Source: Salipiger mangrovisoli
GTDB taxonomy: Bacteria; Pseudomonadota; Alphaproteobacteria; Rhodobacterales; Rhodobacteraceae
DNA: 64,000 bases
Assembly (NCBI RefSeq): GCF_015223355.1
Contig: NZ_JADFFK010000010.1
Location: 124,001-188,000, forward strand
Reading direction: 5' to 3'
Each line of letters opens with the position of its first letter. Position 1 is the stretch's first letter. Of the stretch, positions 47,578 to 56,173 are shown piece by piece. The position numbers and the translations under genes were made by a program. The notes under the pieces were generated by a model. It saw nothing but the letters and a program-made list of their open reading frames with translations. It was not told where the DNA came from and ran no database searches.

Positions 47578-48636
47578 ATGCCGACTCCCCACATCACCGC
47601 CGTCATCTGCCTGCGCAACGAGGGCGCATTCCTGCTCGACTGGCTGGCGCATCACCTCGCCGCCGGGGTGAGCCACGTGGTGGCCCTCAGCAACGACTGC
47701 CAGGACGGCACCGATGCGCTGCTCGACCGGCTGGCCGAGGTAGCGCCCCTGACCCATCTCCGCAACGACGGCCCCTATGACAAGGGCGGCATCCAGTTCA
47801 CCGGGCTGAAGCTGGCGGACCGCGCCGAGGCGGTGCGCAGGGCGGATTGGCTGCTGGCGCTGGACGTGGATGAATTCGTCAATGTGCACGCGGGTGATCA
47901 CACCCTGCCCGCGCTCATCGCCGCGCTGCCCGAGGCGACGGCGATCACCCTCACCTGGCGGCTGTTCGGCAACGCCGGCGTGGTTGGCTACACCGACACC
48001 CCGGTGCCCGCGCTATTCACCCGCGCCGCGCCGGTGCGGATGCATTGGCCCTGGCGCTCGGCGATGTTCAAGACGCTCTACCGCAATGATGGCAGCTACG
48101 CCAAGCTTGGCGTCCACCGACCGCGCAGCCCCGATCCGGCCCGGCTGGCGCAGGCCCGCTGGTTCGATGGCGAGGGGCGGGAGCTCGACGGCCAGTTCCG
48201 CACCCGGCGGATCTTCTCGAACTACGGGCGGTCGAACTACGCGCTGGCACAGCTCAACCACTACCCGCTCGGAGCGATGGAGAGCTACGTGCTCAAGGCC
48301 GATCGCGGCCGCGCGGTTCACAGCGAGCAGCTGCTTGGACTGGACTATTGGGTCGAACGGAACTTCAACACCGACGAGGACCGCAGCATCGCGGCGCTGG
48401 CCAGGCCAAGCGGCGCGCGGCGCGCAGGCTTTGCCGCCGACCCTCAACTTGCCGCGTTGCACGACCGCGCGGTGCGCTGGCGCAAGGCGCGTTTCGCCGA
48501 GCTAATGGCGCAGGAGCCTTTCCGTGCGCTCATGGGGCGGCTGATGATGACCCCGCCCTCGCGCCCGCTTCCGCCCGAACTCGCCGGGCCGCTGATCGCC
48601 GCCGCCACCCGCGCCAGGCAGCGCGGCGAAGGTTAG
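47578..48636 (+). CDS. Glycosyltransferase family 2-like protein, third paralogue
   Basis: A 352-residue Glyco_tranf_2_4 protein: AVICLRNEGAFLLDWLAHH, ALSNDCQDGTDALLDRL, metal motif Asp96-Val-Asp98-Glu-Phe, and LNHYPLGAMESYVLKADRG. The stretch gacgtggatgaattcgtcaa is identical in DNA to the same place in the preceding gene (46828), which supports descent by duplication. Ends the four-gene run that begins at 43575. A short gg-rich hairpin (gggcaatttttcttgcc region, near 48663) follows. Confidence 0.85.
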   Translation: MPTPHITAVICLRNEGAFLLDWLAHHLAAGVSHVVALSNDCQDGTDALLDRLAEVAPLTHLRNDGPYDKGGIQFTGLKLADRAEAVRRADWLLALDVDEFVNVHAGDHTLPALIAALPEATAITLTWRLFGNAGVVGYTDTPVPALFTRAAPVRMHWPWRSAMFKTLYRNDGSYAKLGVHRPRSPDPARLAQARWFDGEGRELDGQFRTRRIFSNYGRSNYALAQLNHYPLGAMESYVLKADRGRAVHSEQLLGLDYWVERNFNTDEDRSIAALARPSGARRAGFAADPQLAALHDRAVRWRKARFAELMAQEPFRALMGRLMMTPPSRPLPPELAGPLIAAATRARQRGEG

Positions 48637-48798
48637 GATTGTCCGCGCAAACGCTTCCATCCGGGCAATTTTTCTTGCCGCCGCACCACCGTCGTATTAC
48701 CCCTAAACCCACATATTTCCGCCTCAATCCACGCGCAGGCTCAGCCTTGCACCGGACGGTCGGAAGCGGCGCGAAGACCCCGCCTTGAACGGGCCCCG

Positions 48799-49800
48799 AT
48801 GGCGAGCGACAGGACGATGGCAGGTATCATGAAGGACAGCGCGGATCTGATCAGGCCCGAGAACGTCTTCGAGGACGAGCTCGACCTCACCGATGTTGAT
48901 CTCAGCATGCATTCCGGCCGCGCCTGGATCGACGCCATCTCCGAGGTTGGCGAGGCGCATGGCTTTGCCGAGCCGCTGGGCAAACGCCACCACGCGATCT
49001 TTGTCGAGGATGGCGACACGCTTCTCGTGACCTTCGAGTCGATGCCTGGGATCGCCGCCTACAGCCAAACCGCCACGCCGCTCGGCTGGGAGATGCAGGC
49101 GATCGAGGGGTGGTCCAATCTGTCGCTGATCTGCACCGCCGACACTTGGTTCCGCGACCGCGAGGTCGTCGATTTCTTCGACCAGTTGTTGGATGACGGC
49201 TTTTTCGACGAGTTCGAGAAGGTGATCTTCTACGGTGCCGGACCCTGCGGCTATGCCGCCGCCGCCTATTCGGTGACCGCGCCCGGCGCGCGCGTCGTCC
49301 TGCTCCAGCCGCAGGCCACGCTCGACCCGCGGGTGGCGGAATGGGACGACCGCTTCCCTGAAATGCGCCGTGTCGATTTCACCTCGCGCTTCGGCTACGC
49401 GCCGGACATGATCGACGCCGCGCAGGCCGCCTATGTGCTTTACGACCCTCAGGAGCGGATGGATGCCATGCATGCGGCGCTGTTCGAACGGCGCAACGTG
49501 ACGCGCTTCCGGCTGCCCTACATGGGCGATGCGCTGCAGGGCGACCTGCTCGAGATGGACCTCGTGCACCCGATCCTCGATGCCGCCGCCGATGACCGGC
49601 TCGACCGCGCCGAGATGGCACGGCTGCTGCGCGCGCGGCGCAGCCACGTGCCCTACCTGCGCCGCCTGCTGTCACGGCTCGACGCCGAGGAACGACCGCT
49701 GCTGGCCGAATGGCTCTGCACCAATGTCACCGCGCGGATGAACGCCCCGCGCTTCCGGCGCCGCCTGGAGGCGCTGCGGACCGAGGCCGAGGGCCAGTAA
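48799..49800 (+). CDS. Conserved protein of unknown function (often mislabelled PAPS reductase)
   Basis: A 333-residue cytoplasmic protein. It has VIFYGAGPCGYAAAAYSVTAPGARVVLLQ, a glycine-flanked turn at the place where alpha/beta hydrolases carry their nucleophile (G-A-G-x-C/S-G), preceded by VTFE and followed by PQATLDPRVAEWDDRF. I recall relatives in this clade annotated as phosphoadenosine phosphosulfate reductase, but no CGLHxG-type active site is present, so that label is not supported. Three possible ATG starts (48799, 48817, 48829) are not resolved. It follows the sulfotransferase/glycosyltransferase cluster by 162 bases in the same direction. Confidence 0.7.
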   Translation: MASDRTMAGIMKDSADLIRPENVFEDELDLTDVDLSMHSGRAWIDAISEVGEAHGFAEPLGKRHHAIFVEDGDTLLVTFESMPGIAAYSQTATPLGWEMQAIEGWSNLSLICTADTWFRDREVVDFFDQLLDDGFFDEFEKVIFYGAGPCGYAAAAYSVTAPGARVVLLQPQATLDPRVAEWDDRFPEMRRVDFTSRFGYAPDMIDAAQAAYVLYDPQERMDAMHAALFERRNVTRFRLPYMGDALQGDLLEMDLVHPILDAAADDRLDRAEMARLLRARRSHVPYLRRLLSRLDAEERPLLAEWLCTNVTARMNAPRFRRRLEALRTEAEGQ

Positions 49801-49887
49801 CACCGACCAGGGATTGACCCAGGACACGCCCCCGCCCGACCCTGCCTGGCCGTCGACCGAGGTCGCCGGGCGGCGCCTGCCGCTGCG

Positions 49888-51003
49888 TCAGACCACCAGC
49901 GAGCCGACGCGCGAGACCTGCCCGCCGCCGACCGGCGCCGCGACGCCCGTGGTCGCGGGCGCCGAGGTCGGCCAGCCCTGCGCGACCCGAACCGCCAGGA
50001 AACCGAAGGCTTGCGCTTCCAGCATGTCGCCATCGAGCCCGGCCGCCTCGACCGGAACCACCGGACAGTCGATCCCGGCGGCCAGCATCGCCATCATCAC
50101 CGGGTTGTGCCTCCCGCCGCCGGTGACCAGCAGCCGCTCGGGCGGGCTCGGGCAATGCTCCATGCCCTGCATCACCGCCGCCGCTGCCATGGCGGTCATC
50201 GTGGCCGCGGCATCCGCATCCGACAGCTCGCGCACGAGGTCGAGCATCAGCGAGAAATCATCCCGATCGAGGGATTTCGGCGGCATGCGGCGGAAGAACC
50301 CCTCCTCCAGGAAGAGCTCCAGAGCGCCATCGGCCACCTCTCCCTGCGCGGCGAGGGCGCCGTCGCGGTCGCAGTCGAGCCCCAGGCGCTCGCCGACCAG
50401 GTCGTTGATCGGCGCATTCGCCGGGCCGGTGTCGAAGGCGAGCAGCGCGCCCGGTATCTCGGGCGAGGATTTGCGAGGATCGACCCACGTCAGGTTGCCG
50501 ACACCGCCAAGGTTCAGGAAGGCGACCGGGCGGTCGGCTTTCATCCACTTGGCACAGGCGAAGTGATAGAAGGGTGCCAGCGGCGCGCCCTCGCCTCCGA
50601 GGGCCACGTCGGCGGAGCGGAAATCCCAGACCACGTCGCGCCCCAGCGCTTCGGCAAGCGCCGCGCCGTCGCCCAGCTGATGCGTGCCGCGCCCCTGCGG
50701 CTCATGCGCCAGCGTCTGGCCGTGGAAGCCCACCAGCTCGGCCTCGGGAAAGTCGGCCAGCAACTCGGCATGGGCGCGCTGCACAACCGAGAGCGCCTCT
50801 TCCAGCCCCTCGCCCGGCCAGCGCCCCAGCGCCGCCTTCAGCACCCGGCGCTCGGCCTCGGAATAGGGCCGGTAGCCGCCGCGTCCGAACTCGTGGATCT
50901 GCGCCCCGTCGGTGCGGATCAGCGCCGCGTCCACCCCGTCGAGAGAGGTCCCCGACATACACCCCAGAGCCCAAACGGAGCGTGCACCCAACTTGCCCTT
51001 CAC
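49888..51003 (-). CDS. anmK: Anhydro-N-acetylmuramic acid kinase
   Basis: Phosphorylates and opens 1,6-anhydro-MurNAc recovered from peptidoglycan turnover to give MurNAc-6-phosphate. The protein (about 371 residues from the GTG at 51003) has the phosphate-1 motif [24 protein letters not shown], the [11 protein letters not shown] and [11 protein letters not shown] motifs, and [14 protein letters not shown]. The frame is open to a GTG at 51054, but the inner GTG has a ggaagg site and gives the usual length. Divergent from tyrS with only about 50 bases between. Confidence 0.92.
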   Translation of the reverse strand: MKGKLGARSVWALGCMSGTSLDGVDAALIRTDGAQIHEFGRGGYRPYSEAERRVLKAALGRWPGEGLEEALSVVQRAHAELLADFPEAELVGFHGQTLAHEPQGRGTHQLGDGAALAEALGRDVVWDFRSADVALGGEGAPLAPFYHFACAKWMKADRPVAFLNLGGVGNLTWVDPRKSSPEIPGALLAFDTGPANAPINDLVGERLGLDCDRDGALAAQGEVADGALELFLEEGFFRRMPPKSLDRDDFSLMLDLVRELSDADAAATMTAMAAAAVMQGMEHCPSPPERLLVTGGGRHNPVMMAMLAAGIDCPVVPVEAAGLDGDMLEAQAFGFLAVRVAQGWPTSAPATTGVAAPVGGGQVSRVGSLVV

Positions 51004-51055
51004 CTTCGCCTTCCCCGCGCTTATAGGAACTTTCGGACTATAAGAGGGATCCACG

Positions 51056-52306
51056 ATGACCTACCATCCCAAATCGGACTTCATGCGCGTCATGATCGAG
51101 CGCGGCTATCTCGCCGACTGCACCGATTACCAGGGCCTCGACGAGGCGCTGTGCAAGGGCGTGGTCACCGCCTATATCGGCTATGACGCGACGGCGAAAT
51201 CGCTGCACGTGGGCCACCTGCTCAACATCATGATGCTGCGCTGGCTGCAGAAGACCGGCCACAAGCCGATCACCCTGATGGGCGGCGGCACCACCAAGGT
51301 GGGCGATCCCTCGTTCCGCTCGGACGAGCGCCCGCTGCTCGGGCCGGAACAGATCGACGCCAACATCGAGGGCATGAAGCAGGTCTTCGCCAAGTACCTG
51401 AGCTACGGCGGCGGCGAGACCGACGCGCTGATGCTCAACAACGCCGAGTGGCTCGACAACCTCAATTACCTCGAGTTCCTGCGCGACATCGGCCGCCATT
51501 TCTCGGTGAACCGGATGCTGTCCTTCGAGAGCGTGAAGTCGCGCCTCGACCGCGAGCAGTCGCTGTCGTTCCTCGAGTTCAACTACATGATCCTGCAGGC
51601 CTACGACTTCCTCGAACTGAACCGCCGCTACGGCTGCGTGCTGCAGATGGGCGGCTCGGACCAGTGGGGCAACATCATCAACGGCATCGACCTGACCCGC
51701 CGGGTGCTGGACCACGAAATCTACGGCCTGACCTCGCCGCTGCTGACCACCTCGGACGGTCGCAAGATGGGCAAGAGCCAGGGCGGCGCCATGTGGCTCA
51801 ACGCCGACATGCTCTCGCCCTACGAGTTCTGGCAGTTCTGGCGCAACACCACCGATGCCGACACCGGCCGGTTCCTCAAGCTCTACACCGAGCTGCCGGT
51901 CGAGGAATGCGAGCGCCTCGGCGCGCTGCAGGGCTCGGAGATCAATGCCGCCAAGATCATCCTCGCCAACGAGGTCACCACGCTTTGCCACGGCGCCGAG
52001 GCGGCTGCTGCCGCAGAGGCGACGGCGCGCGAGGTCTTCGAGAAGGGCGGCGTCGGGGACGACCTGCCGACGCTCGAGCTGACCTCCGAGGAAGTGGGCG
52101 ACGGCATCTCGATCGTGCAGCTGATCGTCCGCGCGGGGCTCGCCAAGACCGGCAAGGAAGCGAAGCGCCTGATCGCCGAGAACGGCGCGCGCCTCGACGA
52201 CGCGCCGCTGACCGACGCCGGGCTGATGCTGGACGCCGGGGCGCTGGCCTCGCCGGTGAAGCTCTCGGCCGGCAAGAAACGCCACGCGCTGGTGAAGCTG
52301 GGCTGA
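51056..52306 (+). CDS. tyrS: Tyrosyl-tRNA synthetase
   Basis: Class I aminoacyl-tRNA synthetase of 416 residues, normal length. The HIGH motif appears as HVGH (in [11 protein letters not shown]) and KMSKS as KMGKS (in [11 protein letters not shown]). [11 protein letters not shown] is the tyrosine-specificity helix. A C-terminal S4 domain ([20 protein letters not shown]) binds the tRNA. Ribosome-binding site gaggga precedes the ATG. No T-box is expected in this clade and none is seen. Terminated by the hairpin at 52329. Confidence 0.96.
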   Translation: MTYHPKSDFMRVMIERGYLADCTDYQGLDEALCKGVVTAYIGYDATAKSLHVGHLLNIMMLRWLQKTGHKPITLMGGGTTKVGDPSFRSDERPLLGPEQIDANIEGMKQVFAKYLSYGGGETDALMLNNAEWLDNLNYLEFLRDIGRHFSVNRMLSFESVKSRLDREQSLSFLEFNYMILQAYDFLELNRRYGCVLQMGGSDQWGNIINGIDLTRRVLDHEIYGLTSPLLTTSDGRKMGKSQGGAMWLNADMLSPYEFWQFWRNTTDADTGRFLKLYTELPVEECERLGALQGSEINAAKIILANEVTTLCHGAEAAAAAEATAREVFEKGGVGDDLPTLELTSEEVGDGISIVQLIVRAGLAKTGKEAKRLIAENGARLDDAPLTDAGLMLDAGALASPVKLSAGKKRHALVKLG

Positions 52307-52328
52307 GGCTCTTCCGGCCGGAGTTCAC

Positions 52329-52363
52329 AAGGGCGGTGCCGCGCGGTGCCGCCCTTCTTCTTT
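52329..52363 (+). terminator. Terminator of tyrS
   Basis: Stem aagggcgg (52329-52336) with ccgccctt (52349-52356) and an inner ccgcgcgg, followed by cttcttt. Confidence 0.8.
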
Positions 52364-52477
52364 GCCGCAAGGACAGCCCGCCCGGACCCGCGCCGAAAGC
52401 CCCGGCACGACGACTCCACCGCACAGCGTGCCGCTTTCGGACATGTGCGCCGCCCGGCCCGCAGCCATGCTGGAGCC

Positions 52478-54505
52478 ATGACCGAGCCCGCCGATCCCCT
52501 CGTCGTCTTTACCCCCTCCGGCAAACGCGGCCGCGTGGCTGCCGGGACGCCGGTGCTCGAGGCCGCCCGCCAACTGGGCGTCGATCTCGACTCGGTCTGC
52601 GGCGGGCGGGGCATCTGCGCGCGCTGCCAGGTCACCCCCGTCTTCGGGCATTTCGCCAAGCATGGCATCACCTGCGACGAAACCACGCTGTCCGACCGGA
52701 ACGCGACCGAGGCCCGTTACACCGAGAAGCGCGGGCTTGCCCCCGGCCGCCGCCTCGGCTGCCAGGCGCGCATTCTCGGTAACGTGGTGATCGACGTGCC
52801 CGCCGAGAGCCAGCTGCACCGGCAGGTGATCCGCAAGGCTGCCGACGCGCGGCCGGCGACCATGGACCCAGCGCTGCGGCTCTGCCTCCTCGAGGTCGCC
52901 CCGCCCGACATGCACGCCCCGTCCGGCGATCTCGAACGGCTCATGGAAGCGCTCCGGGCGCAATGGGGGATCGCCGACGCAAGCGTCGATCCCGGCGTAT
53001 TCGCGCAGCTTCAGAAGACCCTGCGCGCCGGCGACTGGACCGTCACCGCGGCGCTGCACCGGGCCTCGGCAGAAGCCCCGCCGCTCCTCACCGCGCTCTG
53101 GCCGGGTCTGCTGGAGGGCGATCTCTATGGTCTGGCCATCGACCTCGGGTCCACCACCATCGCCGCGCATCTCGTCTCGTTGCGCGGCGGCGAGGTCGTC
53201 GCATCGTCAGGGGTGATGAACCCGCAGATCCGCTTCGGCGAGGACCTCATGTCGCGCATTTCCTACGCGATGATGACGCCCGGCGGGGCGGCCGAGATGA
53301 CCGGGGCCGTGCGCGCGGCGCTGAATGGGCTGGTGGCGGAGCTGGCCGCCAGCGCGGACGTCTGCACCGACCGCATTCTCGACATGACCATCGTCGGAAA
53401 CCCGGTGATGCACCATCTGCTGCTCGGACTGGACCCCGTGGAACTGGGACAGGCCCCCTTCGCACTCGCCACCGCCTCGGCGCGCGACCTGCCAGCCCGC
53501 GATCTCGGCCTTGGCGCCCTGCCTTCCGGCGCGCAGGTCTACCTGCTGCCGCTCATCGCCGGTCATGTCGGTGCCGATGCCGCCGCCGTCGCCCTTGCCG
53601 AAGCACCCGAACTGTCCGACGATCTGGTGCTGATTGTCGATGTCGGCACCAATGCCGAGCTGCTGCTTGGCAACCGCGGCCGGGTGCTCGCCTGTTCCTC
53701 GCCCACCGGCCCGGCCTTCGAGGGGGCGCAGATCAGCTCCGGCCAGCGCGCCGCGCCCGGCGCCATCGAGGCGATCCGCATCGACCCGGCGACAAAAGAG
53801 CCCCGCTTCCGCGTCATCGGCTGTCCGCTCTGGTCCGACGAGCCCGGCTTTGCCGCGGCCACCGCCCGCACCGGCGTCACCGGCCTCTGCGGGTCGGGCA
53901 TCATCGAGGCGGTGGCCGAAATGCGCCTGGCCGGGCTGCTCGACGCGGGAGGGCTGATCGGCTCGGCGCAGCAGACCGGAACGGCGCGGATGCGCGCCGA
54001 AGGCCGGACCCACGCCTATCTGATCCACGACGGCAGCGCCTCGGGCGGGCCGATCGTCAGCGTCACGCAGGCCGACATCCGCGCCATCCAGCTGGCGAAG
54101 GCCGCGCTCTACGCGGGCGCGAGACTGCTGATGGACGAGATGGGCGTCGATGCGGTGGACCGGGTGGTGCTGGCCGGGGCCTTCGGCGCGCATGTCTCGC
54201 CGCAACATGCGCTGGTTCTGGGCATGATCCCCGACGTGCCGGTCATCCGCGTAAGCTCAGCCGGCAATGCCGCCGGCACCGGTGCCCGCATCGCGCTCTG
54301 CAGCCTTGCCGCGCGCCGCCGGATCGAACGCGAGGTCCGCCGCATCACCAAGGTCGAAACCGCGCTGGAACCGCGGTTCCAGGAGCATTTCGTCGCCGCC
54401 AGCGCGATCCCCCATGCCACCGCCGCCTTCGCGCGGCTGCGCCGGAACCTGCCCCTGCCCGAGCCCTCGTTCAACACCGAGGGCAGCCGCCGCAGGCGGC
54501 GCTAA
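52478..54505 (+). CDS. RACo/RamA-like reductive activator of corrinoid proteins
   Basis: A 675-residue protein with an N-terminal [2Fe-2S] ferredoxin domain (CGGRGICARCQ and LGCQARI give four cysteines) and a C-terminal ASKHA-type ATPase region (DUF4445) with AIDLGSTTIAAHLV, TIVGNPVMHHLL, LIVDVGTNAELLLGN, GLCGSGIIEAVAEM and VLAGAFGAHV. Proteins of this design use ATP to return inactive cob(II)alamin of corrinoid methyltransferases to cob(I)alamin. No MttB-type methyltransferase or separate corrinoid protein is in the window; MetH reactivates itself with SAM. The client is therefore probably encoded elsewhere. Start 52478 follows ggag. Confidence 0.82.
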   Translation: MTEPADPLVVFTPSGKRGRVAAGTPVLEAARQLGVDLDSVCGGRGICARCQVTPVFGHFAKHGITCDETTLSDRNATEARYTEKRGLAPGRRLGCQARILGNVVIDVPAESQLHRQVIRKAADARPATMDPALRLCLLEVAPPDMHAPSGDLERLMEALRAQWGIADASVDPGVFAQLQKTLRAGDWTVTAALHRASAEAPPLLTALWPGLLEGDLYGLAIDLGSTTIAAHLVSLRGGEVVASSGVMNPQIRFGEDLMSRISYAMMTPGGAAEMTGAVRAALNGLVAELAASADVCTDRILDMTIVGNPVMHHLLLGLDPVELGQAPFALATASARDLPARDLGLGALPSGAQVYLLPLIAGHVGADAAAVALAEAPELSDDLVLIVDVGTNAELLLGNRGRVLACSSPTGPAFEGAQISSGQRAAPGAIEAIRIDPATKEPRFRVIGCPLWSDEPGFAAATARTGVTGLCGSGIIEAVAEMRLAGLLDAGGLIGSAQQTGTARMRAEGRTHAYLIHDGSASGGPIVSVTQADIRAIQLAKAALYAGARLLMDEMGVDAVDRVVLAGAFGAHVSPQHALVLGMIPDVPVIRVSSAGNAAGTGARIALCSLAARRRIEREVRRITKVETALEPRFQEHFVAASAIPHATAAFARLRRNLPLPEPSFNTEGSRRRRR

Positions 54506-54912
54506 CTGCGGTTTCTCATGCGGTCGGTGATCGCCGCGAGCAGAGGCACCGAATGAGGCCTTCAGCGTTTTCACCCGGCAAGCCGACGCGCAGGTCGGCG
54601 TTGCGCCATGTTGAGGAGGGGCGCGCAGGACCACGGGCCCGTTCGCACAGAAGGATATGGATGAACCGCGCGGCCCTGCAGGCGGTCTTTGGCGTTCAGC
54701 GCCGCGCGTCGAGGTGGCGGATGCCCGGCCAGCACAGCGCTGTGCGAAACCGAGCCGGCCACCTGCGCCGCGTGCGGACGGACACGCCAAAGACCTGCGC
54801 CACCTCGGCAGCGCCTTGTTCCTGGTGCGGCTTGATCATTCTTGCCTGTCACGGGCTGAAGACTGGCGATTGCGGTGCACCCCGCGCAGCGGCTGAACAC
54901 CCGTCCGGAACG
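54506..54912. other. Gene-free stretch with a helix-turn-helix-like remnant
   Basis: About 400 bases between convergent genes. It contains the short frame described at 54696-54839 and two inverted copies of a ggtctttggcgt-like sequence (near 54686 and 54784) about 100 bases apart. No intact gene is supported. Confidence 0.4.
54696..54839 (-). pseudogene. Possible transposase or regulator HTH fragment
   Basis: A 47-codon minus-strand frame from ATG 54839 reads MIKPHQEQGAAEVAQVFGVS then VRTRRRWPARF. The AEVAQVFGVSVRTxRRW pattern is typical of the first helix-turn-helix of transposases and some phage regulators. It stops soon after, with no following domain. I regard it as a possible remnant; chance cannot be excluded. 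Confidence 0.3.
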
Positions 54913-55902
54913 TCACACCTCGGCGCTGGCCACGATGTCGGACACCAGAGTTCGGAGATCCCCGAAATATCCGTTCGAGCGCGCGGGCGCCATCGGATCG
55001 GAGGTGATGGCGATGACCATCTCGCGCGCCGGAACCACGACCAGCATCTGCCCGCCATAGCCGCGCGCATAGGCCGCCTCTTCACCGGCGAAACGGGTCA
55101 GGAACCAGCCATAGCCATATTGATCGCCGGAGAAGGGCGAGCGCGCGCGCGGCTGCCAGGAGGTTTCGATCCAGGCCTGCGGCACCACCTGGCGTTGTTG
55201 CCAGCGCCCGCCGCGCCGCACCATCTCGCCGATGCGCAGCAGCCCGCGCGGGCTCACCGCCATATCGTTGCCGCCAAGATAGCGCCCCTGCGGGTCGCGC
55301 ACCCAGGGCGCGAACTCGATGCCCAGGGGATCGCCGAGACCCGCCCGCGCCAGCGACAGAAGGCTCTGCCCGGTCGCCGCGGAAAGCGCCGCTCCCAGCA
55401 CATGCCAGCCGCCGGTAGAATAGATAAACGTCCCACCGGGCTCTGCCTGCGGTTGCGGCCGCAGCGCGCTGTCGAGCCAGTTTTCGCTCGCCACCCAGGC
55501 CCCGTACGAGGTGCCCGAGGTGCGCACCAGCCCGGCGCGCATCGACAAAAGATCGCCCACCGTCAGGCGATCGCGGCTGTCCCCCAGCGGGCCGCGACCA
55601 AGCAGCGGCAGCACCTCCGCCTCGACGCCCGCGATCGCGCCCCGCTCGATGGCAATGCCGGTGAGCAAGGCCAGAAAGGTCTTCGACACCGATTTCACGT
55701 TGGCCACCCGGTCAAGCCCCGCTCCGCGATAGGCCTCCTCGAGCACCGGCGCGCCGCCCTGCCAAACCAACAGCGCGTGCAGCTGCCCGAGCGCCTCGGC
55801 GCGGGCGGCCCAGGGCCGGGATTGCGCCAGCGCGGGCGCGGCGATCAGGGCGGCGGCAGCGCCAAGAACGGCACGGCGGGAGGGGTTCGGTCCGAGGCTC
55901 AT
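54913..55902 (-). CDS. Beta-lactamase-family serine hydrolase, exported
   Basis: A 329-residue protein of the class C beta-lactamase/penicillin-binding fold (PF00144 type). A twin-arginine-like signal MSLGPNPSRRAVLGAAAA ends at ALAQ (residue 27). The catalytic Ser71-x-x-Lys74 lies in VKSVSKTFLAL; the second motif reads YSTGGW where YxN is usual; a late GYGGQM matches the third motif region. Members include esterases and peptidases as well as lactamases, so antibiotic hydrolysis should not be assumed. The frame runs 14 codons further upstream. Confidence 0.85.
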   Translation of the reverse strand: MSLGPNPSRRAVLGAAAALIAAPALAQSRPWAARAEALGQLHALLVWQGGAPVLEEAYRGAGLDRVANVKSVSKTFLALLTGIAIERGAIAGVEAEVLPLLGRGPLGDSRDRLTVGDLLSMRAGLVRTSGTSYGAWVASENWLDSALRPQPQAEPGGTFIYSTGGWHVLGAALSAATGQSLLSLARAGLGDPLGIEFAPWVRDPQGRYLGGNDMAVSPRGLLRIGEMVRRGGRWQQRQVVPQAWIETSWQPRARSPFSGDQYGYGWFLTRFAGEEAAYARGYGGQMLVVVPAREMVIAITSDPMAPARSNGYFGDLRTLVSDIVASAEV

Positions 55903-56028
55903 GCCCTTGAAAATCGGCGCGGCCCGCGATCCCCGCAAGGCCACGCGGCATCACGGCCGCGTGTGCGCGGATTCTGTGCGGCCCCGCTTGACGCGCCCGC
56001 GCCGCCCGCGTAGATCAGCGGTCAGAGC

Positions 56029-56102
56029 GCGGGTATGATGTAATGGTAGCCTGTCAGCTTCCCAAGCTGAACGCGCGGGTTCGATTCCCGCTACCCGCTC
56101 CA
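56029..56102 (+). tRNA. tRNA-Gly (anticodon CCC)
   Basis: Acceptor gcgggta (56029-56035) pairs with tacccgc (56092-56098); discriminator T; CCA is encoded (56100-56102). D arm has taatggta, anticodon arm is tcagc-ttcccaa-gctga with CCC at 34-36, and the T arm is gcgggttcgattcccgc. All stems pair. Confidence 0.95.
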
Positions 56103-56173
56103 AACCTTCCGAAATCCCTGACTGCACCGCCTTTCGGCCCTGCCTTTCGGCTTGGCCCGAATTCCCCTTTTCC

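Noticed and set aside
54913-55902. Antibiotic-resistance beta-lactamase
   Set aside because: The fold and SxxK motif fit, but the second motif is YST rather than YxN and the family includes many esterases and peptidases; resistance is not supported.
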